Positions 11,816 through 23,200 of a stretch of DNA of 64,000 bases are shown one piece after another. The stretch is from Eudorina sp. 2006-703-Eu-15. Lineage: Eukaryota > Chlorophyta > Chlorophyceae > Chlamydomonadales > Volvocaceae. The translations under genes were made by a program, and so were the position numbers. The notes under the pieces are model-generated. The model worked only from the letters and a program-made list of their open reading frames with translations. It ran no database searches and was not told the DNA's origin. The stretch lies in contig BDSI01000008.1 in assembly GCA_003117195.1 (NCBI GenBank), forward strand, positions 1,331,570-1,395,569. Direction: 5' to 3'. Each line of letters starts with the position of its first letter. Within the stretch, counting starts at the first letter, position 1.

Positions 11816-12985
11816 TTCATGGCCGGGCTTCACGTGAGACGCACTGCTGACGCCGGCATGACGAGCCGCCAAACCTGAAAGCCAACAACACGGTATGTCA
11901 GCACCGCACGTCAGCGGTTGCCCGAAGGCATCACAGCAAACTCCGCTACCCAACTCTGTACATTATGGTTATACACGAAGATCGAAATCACGAGTGCGCA
12001 GGGATGCAAATTAAACGGCATCGCGTGCGTCCGGAGGGAAAAGATCCCCATCGGGCAGCTGGCACACCAAGATGCATCGTGGCAAACGCGCCCGGAATCA
12101 AACCATTTACCCTTTAGCAATCACCAGTATCTGAGTCGACTTACCCGTGTCCAATCGAAAAGTGCCCTGGACAATTGCTGCCGGCACGGCCGTCGCGCAC
12201 CGCCTGATCTTCCGATGACATGACATTGTATCCTTTTATGAAGAAGCCTTCCATTGGTGCATTCATGCCGAGCCCAGAAATGCGATTCAGAGTTCGGCGC
12301 CAGGGGGATGGCCAGAACCTTGAGCTCAACGTCCGACAAGTAAAAACCATAAAGGCGACCGTCTAACGATACCGCAGCCATTGTGGCGATTCTTCGTGCC
12401 GTGTACACGAAAGGAAGCACAGCGCCCGCTCGCGCACAGCTTCATGGCAAGTGCAACGAAAACATCATCACACGCACTTCCTAGTCCTGGCTTGAGAGCA
12501 TTAACTGAATTACCCAAATAACGGATGGCCTGGCCTTATGAATGAAGGCCACCGAATGAATTGCCGTACGAGACTCCGATTTACCTTGTCTTTGCGCATG
12601 CGAACGCGTGACCAGTATGCATATGAATTTGTCAGACCATGTCACTAACAACGCAACAACGTACCTCCGTCGCGTCGTAATTTTGCTGGTGCATTTTCGC
12701 CCAATGTGTCTATCTTGCAATATACCATGTCATGAGGGAGCTGCGCTAGTGCATATGTTGCAGAGCCGACCTGTTGGTTACCCGGTGGGTTGCTTCCGTT
12801 GTTGCGTGTGCTACTGGTGTGTGCTGCTGGTGTGTGCTGCCGGTTCTCGGGCACCATATAACACGTATCGTGCCTATTGAGAGCGCGCCTTTGTTGGTAA
12901 CGGAAACGAGACTTCTGTGATGCTTGCAACTGAACTGCCTCATTCCGTCGCGTCCGTAAAGAGTCACGGCAGTTCACTCGTACTT
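11816..12985. other. Intergenic, tail-to-tail between RRM gene and psaH
   Basis: Mixed composition, with stops frequent in all frames. No family, RNA gene or transposon end was recognised. It lies between the inferred 3' ends of two convergent genes. Confidence 0.5.
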
Positions 12986-12990
12986 GTTAC
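12986..12990 (-). promoter_or_regulatory. TGTAA 3'-end signal of psaH
   Basis: TTACA on the + strand reads TGTAA on the psaH strand, 226 bp after the psaH stop. It fits the algal polyadenylation pentamer and a compact 3'UTR. Confidence 0.55.
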
Positions 12991-13215
12991 AAAATCCCCA
13001 CGGAAGGCCGTCGGATGTACGTCATCCCGGTCCATTCCACATGAGGTAGTTGCAATCGAAACCGCAACTTGAACACAATAGAAAATGAGGGTCTTCTCAG
13101 CCTCCCGCGCCTCTCCCCAAGGAGTACGCCCATACTCGTACACACGTCATATCGCAGCCAAAATTCCAACCGTTAATCGTATCCCGGTACACCGGGGTAT
13201 CCGCTCAGCAGGTAT

Positions 13216-14357
13216 TTAAAGGCGGCTGCGCAGAGCACCACCCTTGCCGTTCTCGCCGCTGGTCTGCGGCCCCTTCGTGATCGGAAGGGCAGCGTCCTTG
13301 GCGCCCTTCAGGCCGAAAGTGGCGATGGCACCAATGCCGCCTGCGCAACGAGGACCATCAAGAATTGTTACTCCCACTCCATCGTGTACCGAAGTGATCA
13401 ACCATGAGGAAAACAGAAACCGAAATAATCACAGATACACGATCACAGGAGCCATGCTGAAGTCCTTCCATACCTGGTTCAAAGCGTTGGTGTCAATGCA
13501 GGTGTCCATACGGAGGGGTGACAAGCTCAACGCAAGGGGGCCCAGTCACCAAAGCCGTGCATCAAGGTGACCAAGACTGTCTCCGATCCCCACGGTCCGG
13601 GCTGTGACGCCTAGTACAGAACCACGCCGTGTTAAGACTTCGAAACTAAAAAGACGCTACCGCACCGTCCCCGTTTCCGCCATCCCTTTCCCCTTGTTCT
13701 CCAGATCTGATTGTATCTCCATACGGACGCTCATGGGCCCCAGACCCTACAGCCTGTCAACTCACTCAGGGCGACGAAGGCGCGCAGGGCCTCACGCCGG
13801 GACAGGATATCTGCCGCCTGGATGAAGAACTTGCTCTGGTTCTCCGGGTACCGCTTCTTGTCGTCCACACCGTACATGTCCCAGGAGCCGGTGGTGTTCT
13901 CCAGGTCCTGTCCGATTATGGGCAGAAATTGTTCACCAAATGCAGAAGTATGAGCTGCGGGCCTTCTGCGTATCTTTGACTGTCTTTGAAATGCATACAA
14001 CATTTCGACGAGCAGCCGAAGATGCATGATCAGCAGCAACTGCGCTCCGCACAATCCATCAGCTTTCCTGCAAGCTTGACCAGGATTGGTCGCACAAACG
14101 CCTATAATCTGGCAGTCATTTTGTGTACTTGCCTGCAGATCGAAGTACCGCGACTGCTCGCCATACTTGGCACGCACGGCCACCGCCCTGCACACGTATT
14201 CGGACCGCAGAGGTTGATGGAACCATCGCTGTCGCTGCTTAATCGCATCAACCAAAATCTTCATTTACACAAATTCTACGCACTTGCGAGCGGCGACGCG
14301 CGGGCGCTGGGCGGCCACGCGGGCACCGAGGACGGGGCGCTGCACGAGGGAGGCCAT
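13216..14357 (-). CDS. psaH: Photosystem I reaction centre subunit VI (PsaH), chloroplast precursor
   Basis: Four exons: 14284-14357, 14133-14187, 13766-13907 and 13216-13340; product 131 residues. PsaH is a small nuclear-encoded membrane subunit of photosystem I that helps dock LHCII during state transitions. The first ~30 residues (MASLVQRPVLGARVAAQRPR) are Arg/Ala/Val-rich without acids, as in algal stromal transit peptides. The mature part begins AKYGEQSRYFDLQ and contains TTGSWDMYGVDDKKRYP, one hydrophobic helix (LRAFVALSGIGAIATFGL) and the C-terminal ITKGPQTSGENGKGG. These are hallmarks of chlamydomonad PsaH, and the length matches the family. Intron 2 starts GCAAGT rather than GT: the exon ends at CTGCAG/14133 and the next exon begins at GACCTGGAG. 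The gene is complete with no broken residues. Confidence 0.97.
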
Positions 14358-16554
14358 AGCGATCGAGCAGACGGGGGGTTGTGGCCGAAAAGAAAACGGA
14401 TACGAAGGAATGAAGACGCACAACGGTGCAACAGGGCGAGGCCTGCGCGCTAACAAAGTTTGGGATCGTACGACGAGATTGCCGCAAGGGCCTTGTGCCG
14501 AATTCTTCAACACATTGCTTTGTTGAAATTCACGGAGTATAAGTGCGTCAAGTTTACCATTGTTTCATCCATCTGCTTGCTGATGTTGTAAAGTTGCGTT
14601 TTGGAGCTTGTATTCAGCACGAACGCAGGGCTGCAATGCTTTACTCCAAACTTGACAGTATACAAACTACCTAGTACTCAAGGCAAGGAGTGTATTTTGT
14701 ATTTGCAGCGAGGGTCCACCTAAAGTGTGCTGTCTTAGTGCAACGACCATTGCGTTCTTTGACAATGACCGTGCCAAATCTTCAGTTCTAGCGGAATCGA
14801 CAGTGTGCTATAATGGATGGCATAGCCGTTGTCGTCATTCGGAATTGCAGCGTTGTTGGACATACGGCCCCCAGATAGCTTGAACTCCTGTCGGTTTCAC
14901 GTGGGCGGCATGAGGCATACCGTTATCGTTCTGGACTACTTCCCTTTATAAGCGGGGGTCCTTTGCTTCGGCTTGTGGGCGCCGTCCTGTGCGGTCTTAC
15001 CCTGTCCTACAGGGCTGGGGCACGGAGGGGCACGGGTTGTCCAGGGGTGTCGCAGTGGTCAGTCCCGTGAAAGGCCTGCCTGTTGCACGTAGCCCCGTCG
15101 CAAGCCGATTACAATGGTTATGGTTACGATACTGTGGTGTGCCAAACTAGGGTATTTCGCTCCCTACCACACATACCGACACACGATGACTTGCCGAAGC
15201 ACGCGTCTGTGAACCATTACGCGGCCCTGGATCCCCTTCGCTGTGCGGAATGGTGTCCCCATTTGCACTGACGTTGGGCAGAGTTTCTAATAGACCCTTA
15301 CCTTCAATAATGCAAAGTAATTGCAATATGAGAAATTATCACACGGGATATGCGTTGGCATTCGCTGACTGCGTTGGTATTCGCTGACTGCATTGGCGCA
15401 ACGGCCATGCCCCTCCAGTCTGCATGACACTTGAGTCTGCCCGCCCGAGCTTTGGCTGAAGTGCGCAGGACAACTTCCAGGCCTAATCTGCACGACTATG
15501 CGACCACATGTCTGATGCGCAAAGGGCGCACACAGCAGCAGTTGGCTTCGGGAGGGCTGGCTCGGGACTAAAAGCCTATGCCCCCCTACCGTTCCCCGTT
15601 GCCCCCTGTCAAGACATCAGATCCTCGTTCTAAGACGCATCCTGAAACCGGCCGCCTTGCGTTCACGTTGTACGTGTCAGGTCCCGACCCTTGGGTTAGG
15701 GCAGTCCCAAGCTCAACGGAACGTTCGTGGAGCGCATATCGTCAGTGTTGCAGCCCGATTGAGAATGCGAAGCACTCGCCGCAAAGCCAGGACGGCCGCC
15801 AACGCGAAAGTGCAGCGGCCGGGTTATGGATATGTCGCCAGCCGCGAACCCACTTCCACGCCTTAAGTACATGGAATAGCGGGGCGGCACGATCCTCTTC
15901 GGCTAGGGGTCGGTACCACGGCCCTCAAGAGTGCCTCGACCCAATCCGGCGGGTCGTTCACCCAGTTCGCTATGCTTGCGTTCCGGTATGGCCCTGTTCT
16001 CTGGAAAGCGTCGCGACTGGCCCAGTAAGTCACCCCAAAACCAGACCAGGCGTCCATGCCACAAAAAGGTTCACCGTAACACGGGCCTTAGCCACCCTTA
16101 GCTATACGAGGCCGCAGGCGTCAGTCATATGCACAACATATTAAGTGGTCCCACATCGCGCACTCAATACACCGCAACATCCGATCGCCCGTACTCGTCA
16201 TAGACAGCACACGGCACCACAAGGCAGCAGTTTCCCTCCGGTCTTCCTCTTTGGCTACGCCTCACGCAGCTTCAGTCGCACCGCCGGTTCAATTCCCAGC
16301 CGTCACCCGACAGACCCCAACCGGTCGCTGTCACGAGCATCAACACCAGACGACCCCGTGAAGCCTTAGTGCGCCCCACGACAGTCGACTACATTTGGCC
16401 ACCGCAGGCCCTTGCCCTGACCTCGCAGCTGCACACCGCGTTTCCCACTAACCCTCGACGGCCGGGACGCCCCGCCAGAGTTTCCCTCCCCCGTTCTGAA
16501 AGCCCCGCCCAGCAGCTGTCTTCCCAGTCCCCATGGGCACAAGTGCGTTTTGCG
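14358..16554. other. psaH upstream region and inferred RSP9 3'UTR
   Basis: 14358-15090 is the upstream side of psaH and should hold its promoter; no clear light-responsive element could be defined by eye. From 15105 to 16554 there is no convincing frame, and the only TTACA (TGTAA on the minus strand) is near 15109-15113, so most of this may be a long RSP9 3'UTR. An open frame at 15578-16144 has no family features and is considered spurious. Confidence 0.4.
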
Positions 16555-18606
16555 TTACAACATGAAGATGAGGTCGTTGTTGCGGTTGCCGTCGCCAACG
16601 TACAACGAGCCCCACGTGAGCTCGTTGGCGGCGTAGTAGAAGAAGTACCCCGGCCACAGCAGCGACCGCACCTGCGCGTCACCGGGCGAGCGGACATTGC
16701 CGCGTCATGCACTCGGGCCCGGCTCCCGTTGATGAGTAACTGAGACAGCGAAAGCACTTGCTACAGAACATGCCAGCGCGCTGCCATGTCAAGCCCTTTG
16801 CAAGGTAGGCCCGTAGGGCTGAGGCCGGGTAGCCACATACCCCAAAAGCCCTCTTCCGCACTTCTTGAGGGACCTCACGGAACTGAACGCACTCCCCACT
16901 CCGACTGAGCGCACGCCTCTCTCCTTCCCTCGCTCCGCGCGCCTGAGCGCCTCCGTACCTGCGCCACGCCCTTGAAGGAATCGTAATGCACACACCATGT
17001 CCCCCGGAGGTCCTGCGCCAGGGTGGCTCCGGAGCCGGGCGCCGCCGTGCGATGCTGGTACGCCTCCAGCTTCTCAGGGTAGGCGCAACCCGCGAACAGG
17101 CGGTTGGGCACCACTTGGCTGGCGGCGTTGACGATGGTTGAGTCCTATAGCGGGGAGCGTGGGGTTAACATGTGATGGTCATGTAGTGAACGACAGCGCC
17201 CACAAAGCCCAGCGCCATCAAAAACCACATGGGCCTGCAGTCAACACGGGCTCATGGCCCGCAGCGGGCTTGCAGTTTGTAGAGTGACACTATCAAGAGT
17301 ACATTGGCGCCTGTCACGGCGGGGCCCGCGGACAACGCGGTGGCCAAGGGGCGAACGTGCTCCGGTTCCTCTGCAAGTCCTCCCCTTTAAGATCACGCTG
17401 CCGCCCCGTCAGTGCCCATGAGGTTTGGGCCATACCTCGCCCTGCGAGTCCCCATAGCTCATGCATAGCTTGCGACGGCGGCCCGGCTGGGGCCCATGGG
17501 CTGCCGGTGGCCCGCGTCGGGGCCCGGGGCCCACGTCGCTGTCCAGGGTATCTGAACGCACTCGCGATTTTCCCTTGTGTTTCTTCGTTGAGGGGGTGTT
17601 GCACATGGCTATCCTTCGGCAGGTCCCCAGGGGTGTGCGTGCGCTGGTGAGACAGGGGGGGCCTCGGTTTCGCGCCACTTTACCTTGTTAGCGCCGCTCG
17701 GGCAAGTGTCGGCTGCGTGAATCGCGGTGGCCACGGTGGTGGCATAGCAAAGGGGCGTCGGTTCCTGTATCCCTGACCAACCCTAGCACCCTATAACTAT
17801 ACAGGGCCGCGCCACAGTCGTCCGCCTCCCCTGTACCTCCTGGTACGGTATCTCAACTCCAGGGCCTCATTGATTGCGGTGCTCTCCGCCTGATGCGGTC
17901 ATTGTTGGAACCTTCTGGCCTGGCTCCTTACCGTGGGGATCACCGACGTGGCGGCGGTGATCGAGTCCACCCGGTATCGCAGGACGGACAACTCCGGGAT
18001 CTGGAAGACCAGCGGCTTGGCCTCTTCCTCGCCCTCCACGGGCTGGGGCGCGTTAGGGTCTTTCTCCTCCAGCTCGTAGTTCTTTGCTGCGTCGCCGCTC
18101 AAATACCCCTTAATACGGGCGCACCGCGTCGCCGTCTCCGCATCGACGGGTTGTAGGTCGCTCCAGCGAGCGCCATCTTGGCTGTAGAAGTACTTGGTCT
18201 CGTAGGTGGCGACGCCATCCTTCGAGGTGGCGACGTTGAAGCCCTCCGCGACCAGGTAATCCTGTGGTGAGGGTTTCAATTTGCTTACAGACCGTCAACA
18301 TTCAGGCCGACATGTTAATCCAACGAGGCTTCGAGGGTGATGGTTGTGTCGCACCTTGCCGTTCAGGGTGGTTATCCGCCCCCAAAGCACCAGAGTTTTG
18401 AGACCCGCTTCGATGCGTTTAATCGGTAGTGAATGATCAAGAGCTGCCTGCAGTGCGTACAAGGTGTTTCAATACGGCATCGACGCGGCCTTTGACGAGG
18501 CATAAATCAAGGGATTCGTTCTGACCTGCTGTTCTGCTGTTATAACAGCTCCACAGCTGGCTAGGTGCTTAAGCACCAGAGTGAAATTGGGCTCTAACTG
18601 CACCAT
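16555..18606 (-). CDS. RSP9: Radial spoke protein 9 (flagellar radial spoke head)
   Basis: Five exons, all phase 0: 18526-18606, 18355-18447, 17932-18261, 16959-17144 and 16555-16671; product 268 residues, close to the ~270-276 of RSPH9 proteins. RSP9 is part of the radial spoke head of 9+2 axonemes and is needed for regulated ciliary beating. Family landmarks in order: LVLWGRITTLNGK (about 46-58), YETKYFYSQDGARWSDLQPV (about 77-96), KGYLSGD, VLRYRVDSITAATSVIP near 152-168, VVPNRLF about 179-185, and the near-invariant C-terminus VRSLLWPGYFFYYA...LYVGDGNRNNDLIFML. The start ATG (18606) opens exon 1 (MVQLEPNFTLVLKHL) and splices in frame to the conserved LWG region. It implies a flagellated cell. 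Complete. Confidence 0.95.
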
Positions 18607-19023
18607 TGCGGTATTGGTATTGTTGTTTCTAGTTTCTTGATAGGAAGAACGTTCAGCGCAGACAGAAATTGGGATGTGTTCACACCAGTATTGGTCGAGG
18701 TGTGCCTGAGCCTAAGGCAACGACCAAAGCTTCTTAGAATGGTGGACCGTACGGCGAGCTGTCTGCACATTGCGCTGTTTCCGCTTGGAAGCTATACATA
18801 TATTGCGAACAACATGATCCAATAAGTATTTGAGCGTATCGTCTACATAATCCTGCGTCGTTTGCAATTACAGTCCTTCACCAAAACCAGCTGTTCCTGC
18901 CTCGTAACTTGGGCATCCGCTCACAATCTTACAGAATCTTGACAGGAAACGTCCCCAAAAATGCACAATATTACACAGCACTGGGTCAATACCCCGCTAC
19001 ACAACTACAGCTCGGCCGGCCCG
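18607..19023. other. RSP9 promoter and nuclease 3' end
   Basis: Gap of 417 bp. Three TTACA pentamers (near 18867, 18935 and 18971) read TGTAA on the minus strand and are candidate polyadenylation signals of the nuclease gene. The remaining ~250 bp must hold the RSP9 promoter, since both genes read leftwards. Confidence 0.4.
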
Positions 19024-20187
19024 CTATTTCGGCCGGCGTCGTCCTTCCCGTCGCAGGAAGGCTTTGTCCCTATCCAAAGGCCCCCGTACGAGGCTGTCAC
19101 TAATGCCGCCCGCAGCCCCGTTCATCGCCCCGCCGTCCGGCAGTACCAGTCCTCCAGCATCCGCAGGTCGCGGGCGCCAGGGCGCGTCCGCCGTAAGCGA
19201 CACCGCGGTCCTCGCCAGCCGCGCAGTGGCACCAAGAAAAGCCATGTAGTCGGGCTGGCGGGCGAACATGTCATGGGGAGGGGGCACCCCCCGCCGCACG
19301 AACTCGCAGTTGAACCTGTGACGGATAAGAGTAATGGAACAGGTTCATATCATTCGGTGCAAACGACCTCTGTGGCGCGGGGTGTTAGGATCGGCCGTTT
19401 GGGGCTTGCCTCATCACAGTGCGGCCATTCGTGCGTTGTACGATACAATGCATCGTAACCAACCAAAGAGCGCCAAGCGCCAAGAAAAGGCCAACGACCC
19501 ATATGACGACCCCTGAGTCACAGCCCTCTGGTGTTGCCCAGCCGGAGTAATCCCTGTCCGCTCACTCTCGCCCTCAACCTCGTCCTCACCTCTCCAGCAG
19601 CCCCAGCATGCGCGCCAGGTAGTCGTCGTCCCGCCACATTCTGAACATGGAGGTGCCCTTGGTTGCGGACCTGGGAACCCGCCAAGCGACCCAAGAGGCA
19701 GACAGAGAGAGAGAGAGAGAGTGATTGAGAGGGAGTACCATAACAGAGATGGTGTTACAACAACAGACATTCGAAACGGGACATCAACGGAACACCAATT
19801 CGCAGTGTCTGGTTGACGGGGAGTTTTCGGCGGTCACAGATGACTCACCGTTGGGGTCCACTGGACCGTAACCTGGTTCATTTATTTCAATTATTCGTCA
19901 ACCGAATGCAATGATGCAGTCGGGGAAGAGCGACAAACAAACGAGATCCATGCACTTCACAAGAAACGAAGATGCGCGTCCGGATGATGCTGGTGATGAG
20001 GAGGAGGAAGAGCTTTGGGCATCCCAATGAACGCAAGGGTAACAGCAACCGGGTCGCCCGCGCGTGACAGACCTGGGGTCCACCACACGCGTCCTGGTTG
20101 CTGGGCGCGTGGGCGGGAACCACGGCGTGCTGCTTCTGACAATCCTTGTAATGCGTGGAAGTCGGTCATGAGTCCGTGCCAGTACAG

Positions 20188-20220
<33 letters not shown>

Positions 20221-23200
20221 GGTCCTTGGTTTGGGTCGGGCGGTTCTCTTCTCTACACACACCCGAGTTCTCTTTCACACACAAGGGGGCCCGACCCGCC
20301 CCACCTCGACACCAGCAGACCAGAGCGACACCCCGTCGCCAGCATGTGCAGCTGCAGCTGCGGCACCCACAGCGGCGACACCGCCCGCCGGGGACCCGGG
20401 TCACTCAGCACCAGCTCGCTCACAAGCCGTCCCTTGCCGCCGCGCCGTACCTGCAGCCAGTTACCGCATGACGGCCCGTCATTACGAGCGGGTCGTGGGG
20501 CTTCGGCGCAGGGAATCGCCTTGCAGGCGGGCGCCATAGTGCAACGCGGGGTGCAGCCCTGCAGATCCGATCGCGCTCCCGGGGAGGGACCGCAGTGCGG
20601 GGTAAGACACGGATTGACGCCGCTGTCCCTGGGGGCCGAGGGGCCACATACTCCCAGGAAGCCAGGACGCTCATCAGCGCCTCAGCCCGCCGAACCCGGT
20701 GCCCATCCCCCAGCGGTACCTCGGACGCACCGCTGCTCTCTCTAAAGGGGCGGGTCCAGGCGGCACCCGGGACCGTCTGGTGTCGCTCAGGCACGCTGGT
20801 AGGGGGAGACGAGTCAAGGCGGCAGGCCCAGACCCCGACCCAGACCCAGACCGCCGCGACGTCGGCAAGCTGATCCTGACGTGCAGACATCCTGCGCCTG
20901 CACAACCGCATTCCCCCTCCCCCCTGGGAGCGTAAAGCGCGCCCCGCGTTCCGTGCGACCCCAAGCACATCCGTTCCCTCCATGGGCAAAGCCCTGCCCC
21001 GCTGGGCGGAGCACTCCTCCCATAGCGCCACTGGCAAACCCCTTTCCCCCTAGGGGCCAAGGCAATCCTCGCAGTGGCCAAGCCCTCACCTACCGGCAAC
21101 TCCCAACCACCCCTCCATCAGCGCAGTGCCGAAGCCCACCTGCCGTATCCCGAATGGGCACGTGTTCTTGACCTCCACCACCTCCCGCAGCACAACGTGC
21201 ACCGCCCCTGGAGCAGACGCGCAGTGTACGGCATCGCTGCCGCCGCCGCCGTCCACGCCGCCGTCCGCGTCGCCGCTGGCTGGGACTGCGGCTGCAGCAG
21301 CGGGGGCAGCACGGATGCTGCTGCAGAGCTCCGCTGCGCCACGACCGTCGACGGCCCCGCGCTCACAGACACACCACAGAGCTCTGTGCTGCTCGGGATT
21401 CCAGTCGTCGCCATCTAGCCCTCCTGCCGCTCCCGAAACAGCGTCTCCTGTTGTTGATGACGGCTGAGTTGGCGTCGAGCGATATGATGCAGTCGCTCCG
21501 CCGCCGCTGTCAGTGCCACTCGCAGCGCTGTCGACAGCCGCCGCCGCCGCCAGTGGCTGCGGTTTCCGTCGCCCGCAGCACGCGCTGCACAGCATTACAG
21601 CGGGCAGGCTGCTTTCCAGCACCACCGCCAGGAGGTTGCCGTAGAGCACCGCCGCCGCCGCCGCGACGGCGTCAGTGGCGGCGGCCGCGACGGCGGCTGC
21701 GGCGGGAGATGTGCTGACCGTGCGCGCGCCTTCGGCAGCGCAGACGGCCAGAGCGGCTGCGGAGGAGCTGGCCGCAACGGCGCCTGCTGCCGCCGCGGCG
21801 GCGGCAGCGGAGGCTGCGCGGCTCGCCACGTGCGCAGGATCGACAGCGCCGCAGCTTGTCCCTTCTAGCCGCTGGCTGGCAGAAGCCTGGGATGGTTCCC
21901 AAGAGCCGCCGCCGCGGGCGGCTCCGCCCGCCTCAGCGCGGTGCTCTCCCCTGCCGTCGCCATCGCCGTCAGCAGTGCGGCCCTCAATGCTTTCCTCGGC
22001 GCCCTCCGCCTCCGCCGCCTCGTCTTCCTCCTCCTCCTCCTCCTCCTCTTCCTCCTCAAGCTCGGTCCCGCCATCAGGCGCCAAGCTGCCCTCCTCGTCC
22101 TCCAGGCCCTCCCCGTCTTCACCATCACCGCTGACCCGCCTCACCGACCCACCGGCCGCGTCCCCGTCATCCCGATCAGCATTGCCATGACCGCCGCCAT
22201 CCCCGTCAACGTCGCCACCACTGTCGTCGTCGCCGTCGCCGTCGTCGCTGCCGGCTCTCAGGTCCATGGGTACTCGCAGCAGCAACTCCCGGAGCAGCTG
22301 CTGGAGGCGCTGAGCCTTCCGCCGCAGCACGGTGTCAGACAAGGGGGTAGGCATGGTCAGCAGCGAGGAGGGTTGGGCATCGTCACTGCAGAAGGTTGCC
22401 AGGCTTGCCACTGCAGAAGGTGAGGGGTTGCCACTGCAGCGCGGAAGCTCATCATCCAGCTCGGGTCCAGGCGCTGACGTTTGATCGCCTTGCGGCGTGT
22501 CGGCCATGCCAAACTGCATACACGCCCGCGTGCCTCGGCTGAGGCCCCTCAGCCGTCAGGCCTCAGCCCTTGGGGCTTAGGCCTGGGGCTTCCTCCCCCC
22601 GCAGCTCCCACACCCGCCCAGCCACCCAAACCCCTCGGAACCAGGAATCCCACCGGCTCCCCACTCGAAGGCCATCGCGGCGCACCGACTCCCACTCACC
22701 GCCGAGGCGAGCACAGGTCCGCCACCCCGGACGTCTTGCTGCGCGTCCCGCCACTGCGAGTCCTGCTGCAGGTGCTGCTGGTAGTGCTGCGTGGTCCCCG
22801 GGGCACAGCCCACACCGGCGCCGGCGGGTTGCCCGCCCTCCATCCCGCCCTCCGTCCCCGCCTCCCGTAGCGCCGCAAGCAGGGAGCCCGCCTCGTGGGG
22901 CTCCAGCCGCAGGTGGTGGGTGATCAAGGCGTCCGGGGAGGCGGCCAGGGGGGGCAGCCCCGGGCGGCTGGCGACGGCGGGGCTGCTGCCGGGCACACAG
23001 CAGAGGCCCACCTGCGCCGGAAAGGGATGACAGGTGCCAGGACGCGCTCCGAGGCTTCGTTAGGAGGCTCGCTTTGGGGCCCGGAAGCGGGACGAGGACA
23101 GGAGGTGGTAACCGGGATGGGCGCCATCAGTGATGTGTTTAGATCAGTTATGTGTATGGACTATGGAGGAGGGCGGGGCGGGGAGCAGGGCCATTCCCGT

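Noticed and set aside
15578..16144. 188-codon plus-strand open frame
   Set aside because: No domain, uneven codon use, and it lies in the inferred 3'UTR of RSP9 on the opposite strand.
16280..16300. Box-B-like GGTTCAATTCC as a tRNA signal
   Set aside because: No matching A box, acceptor stem or terminator at tRNA spacing.
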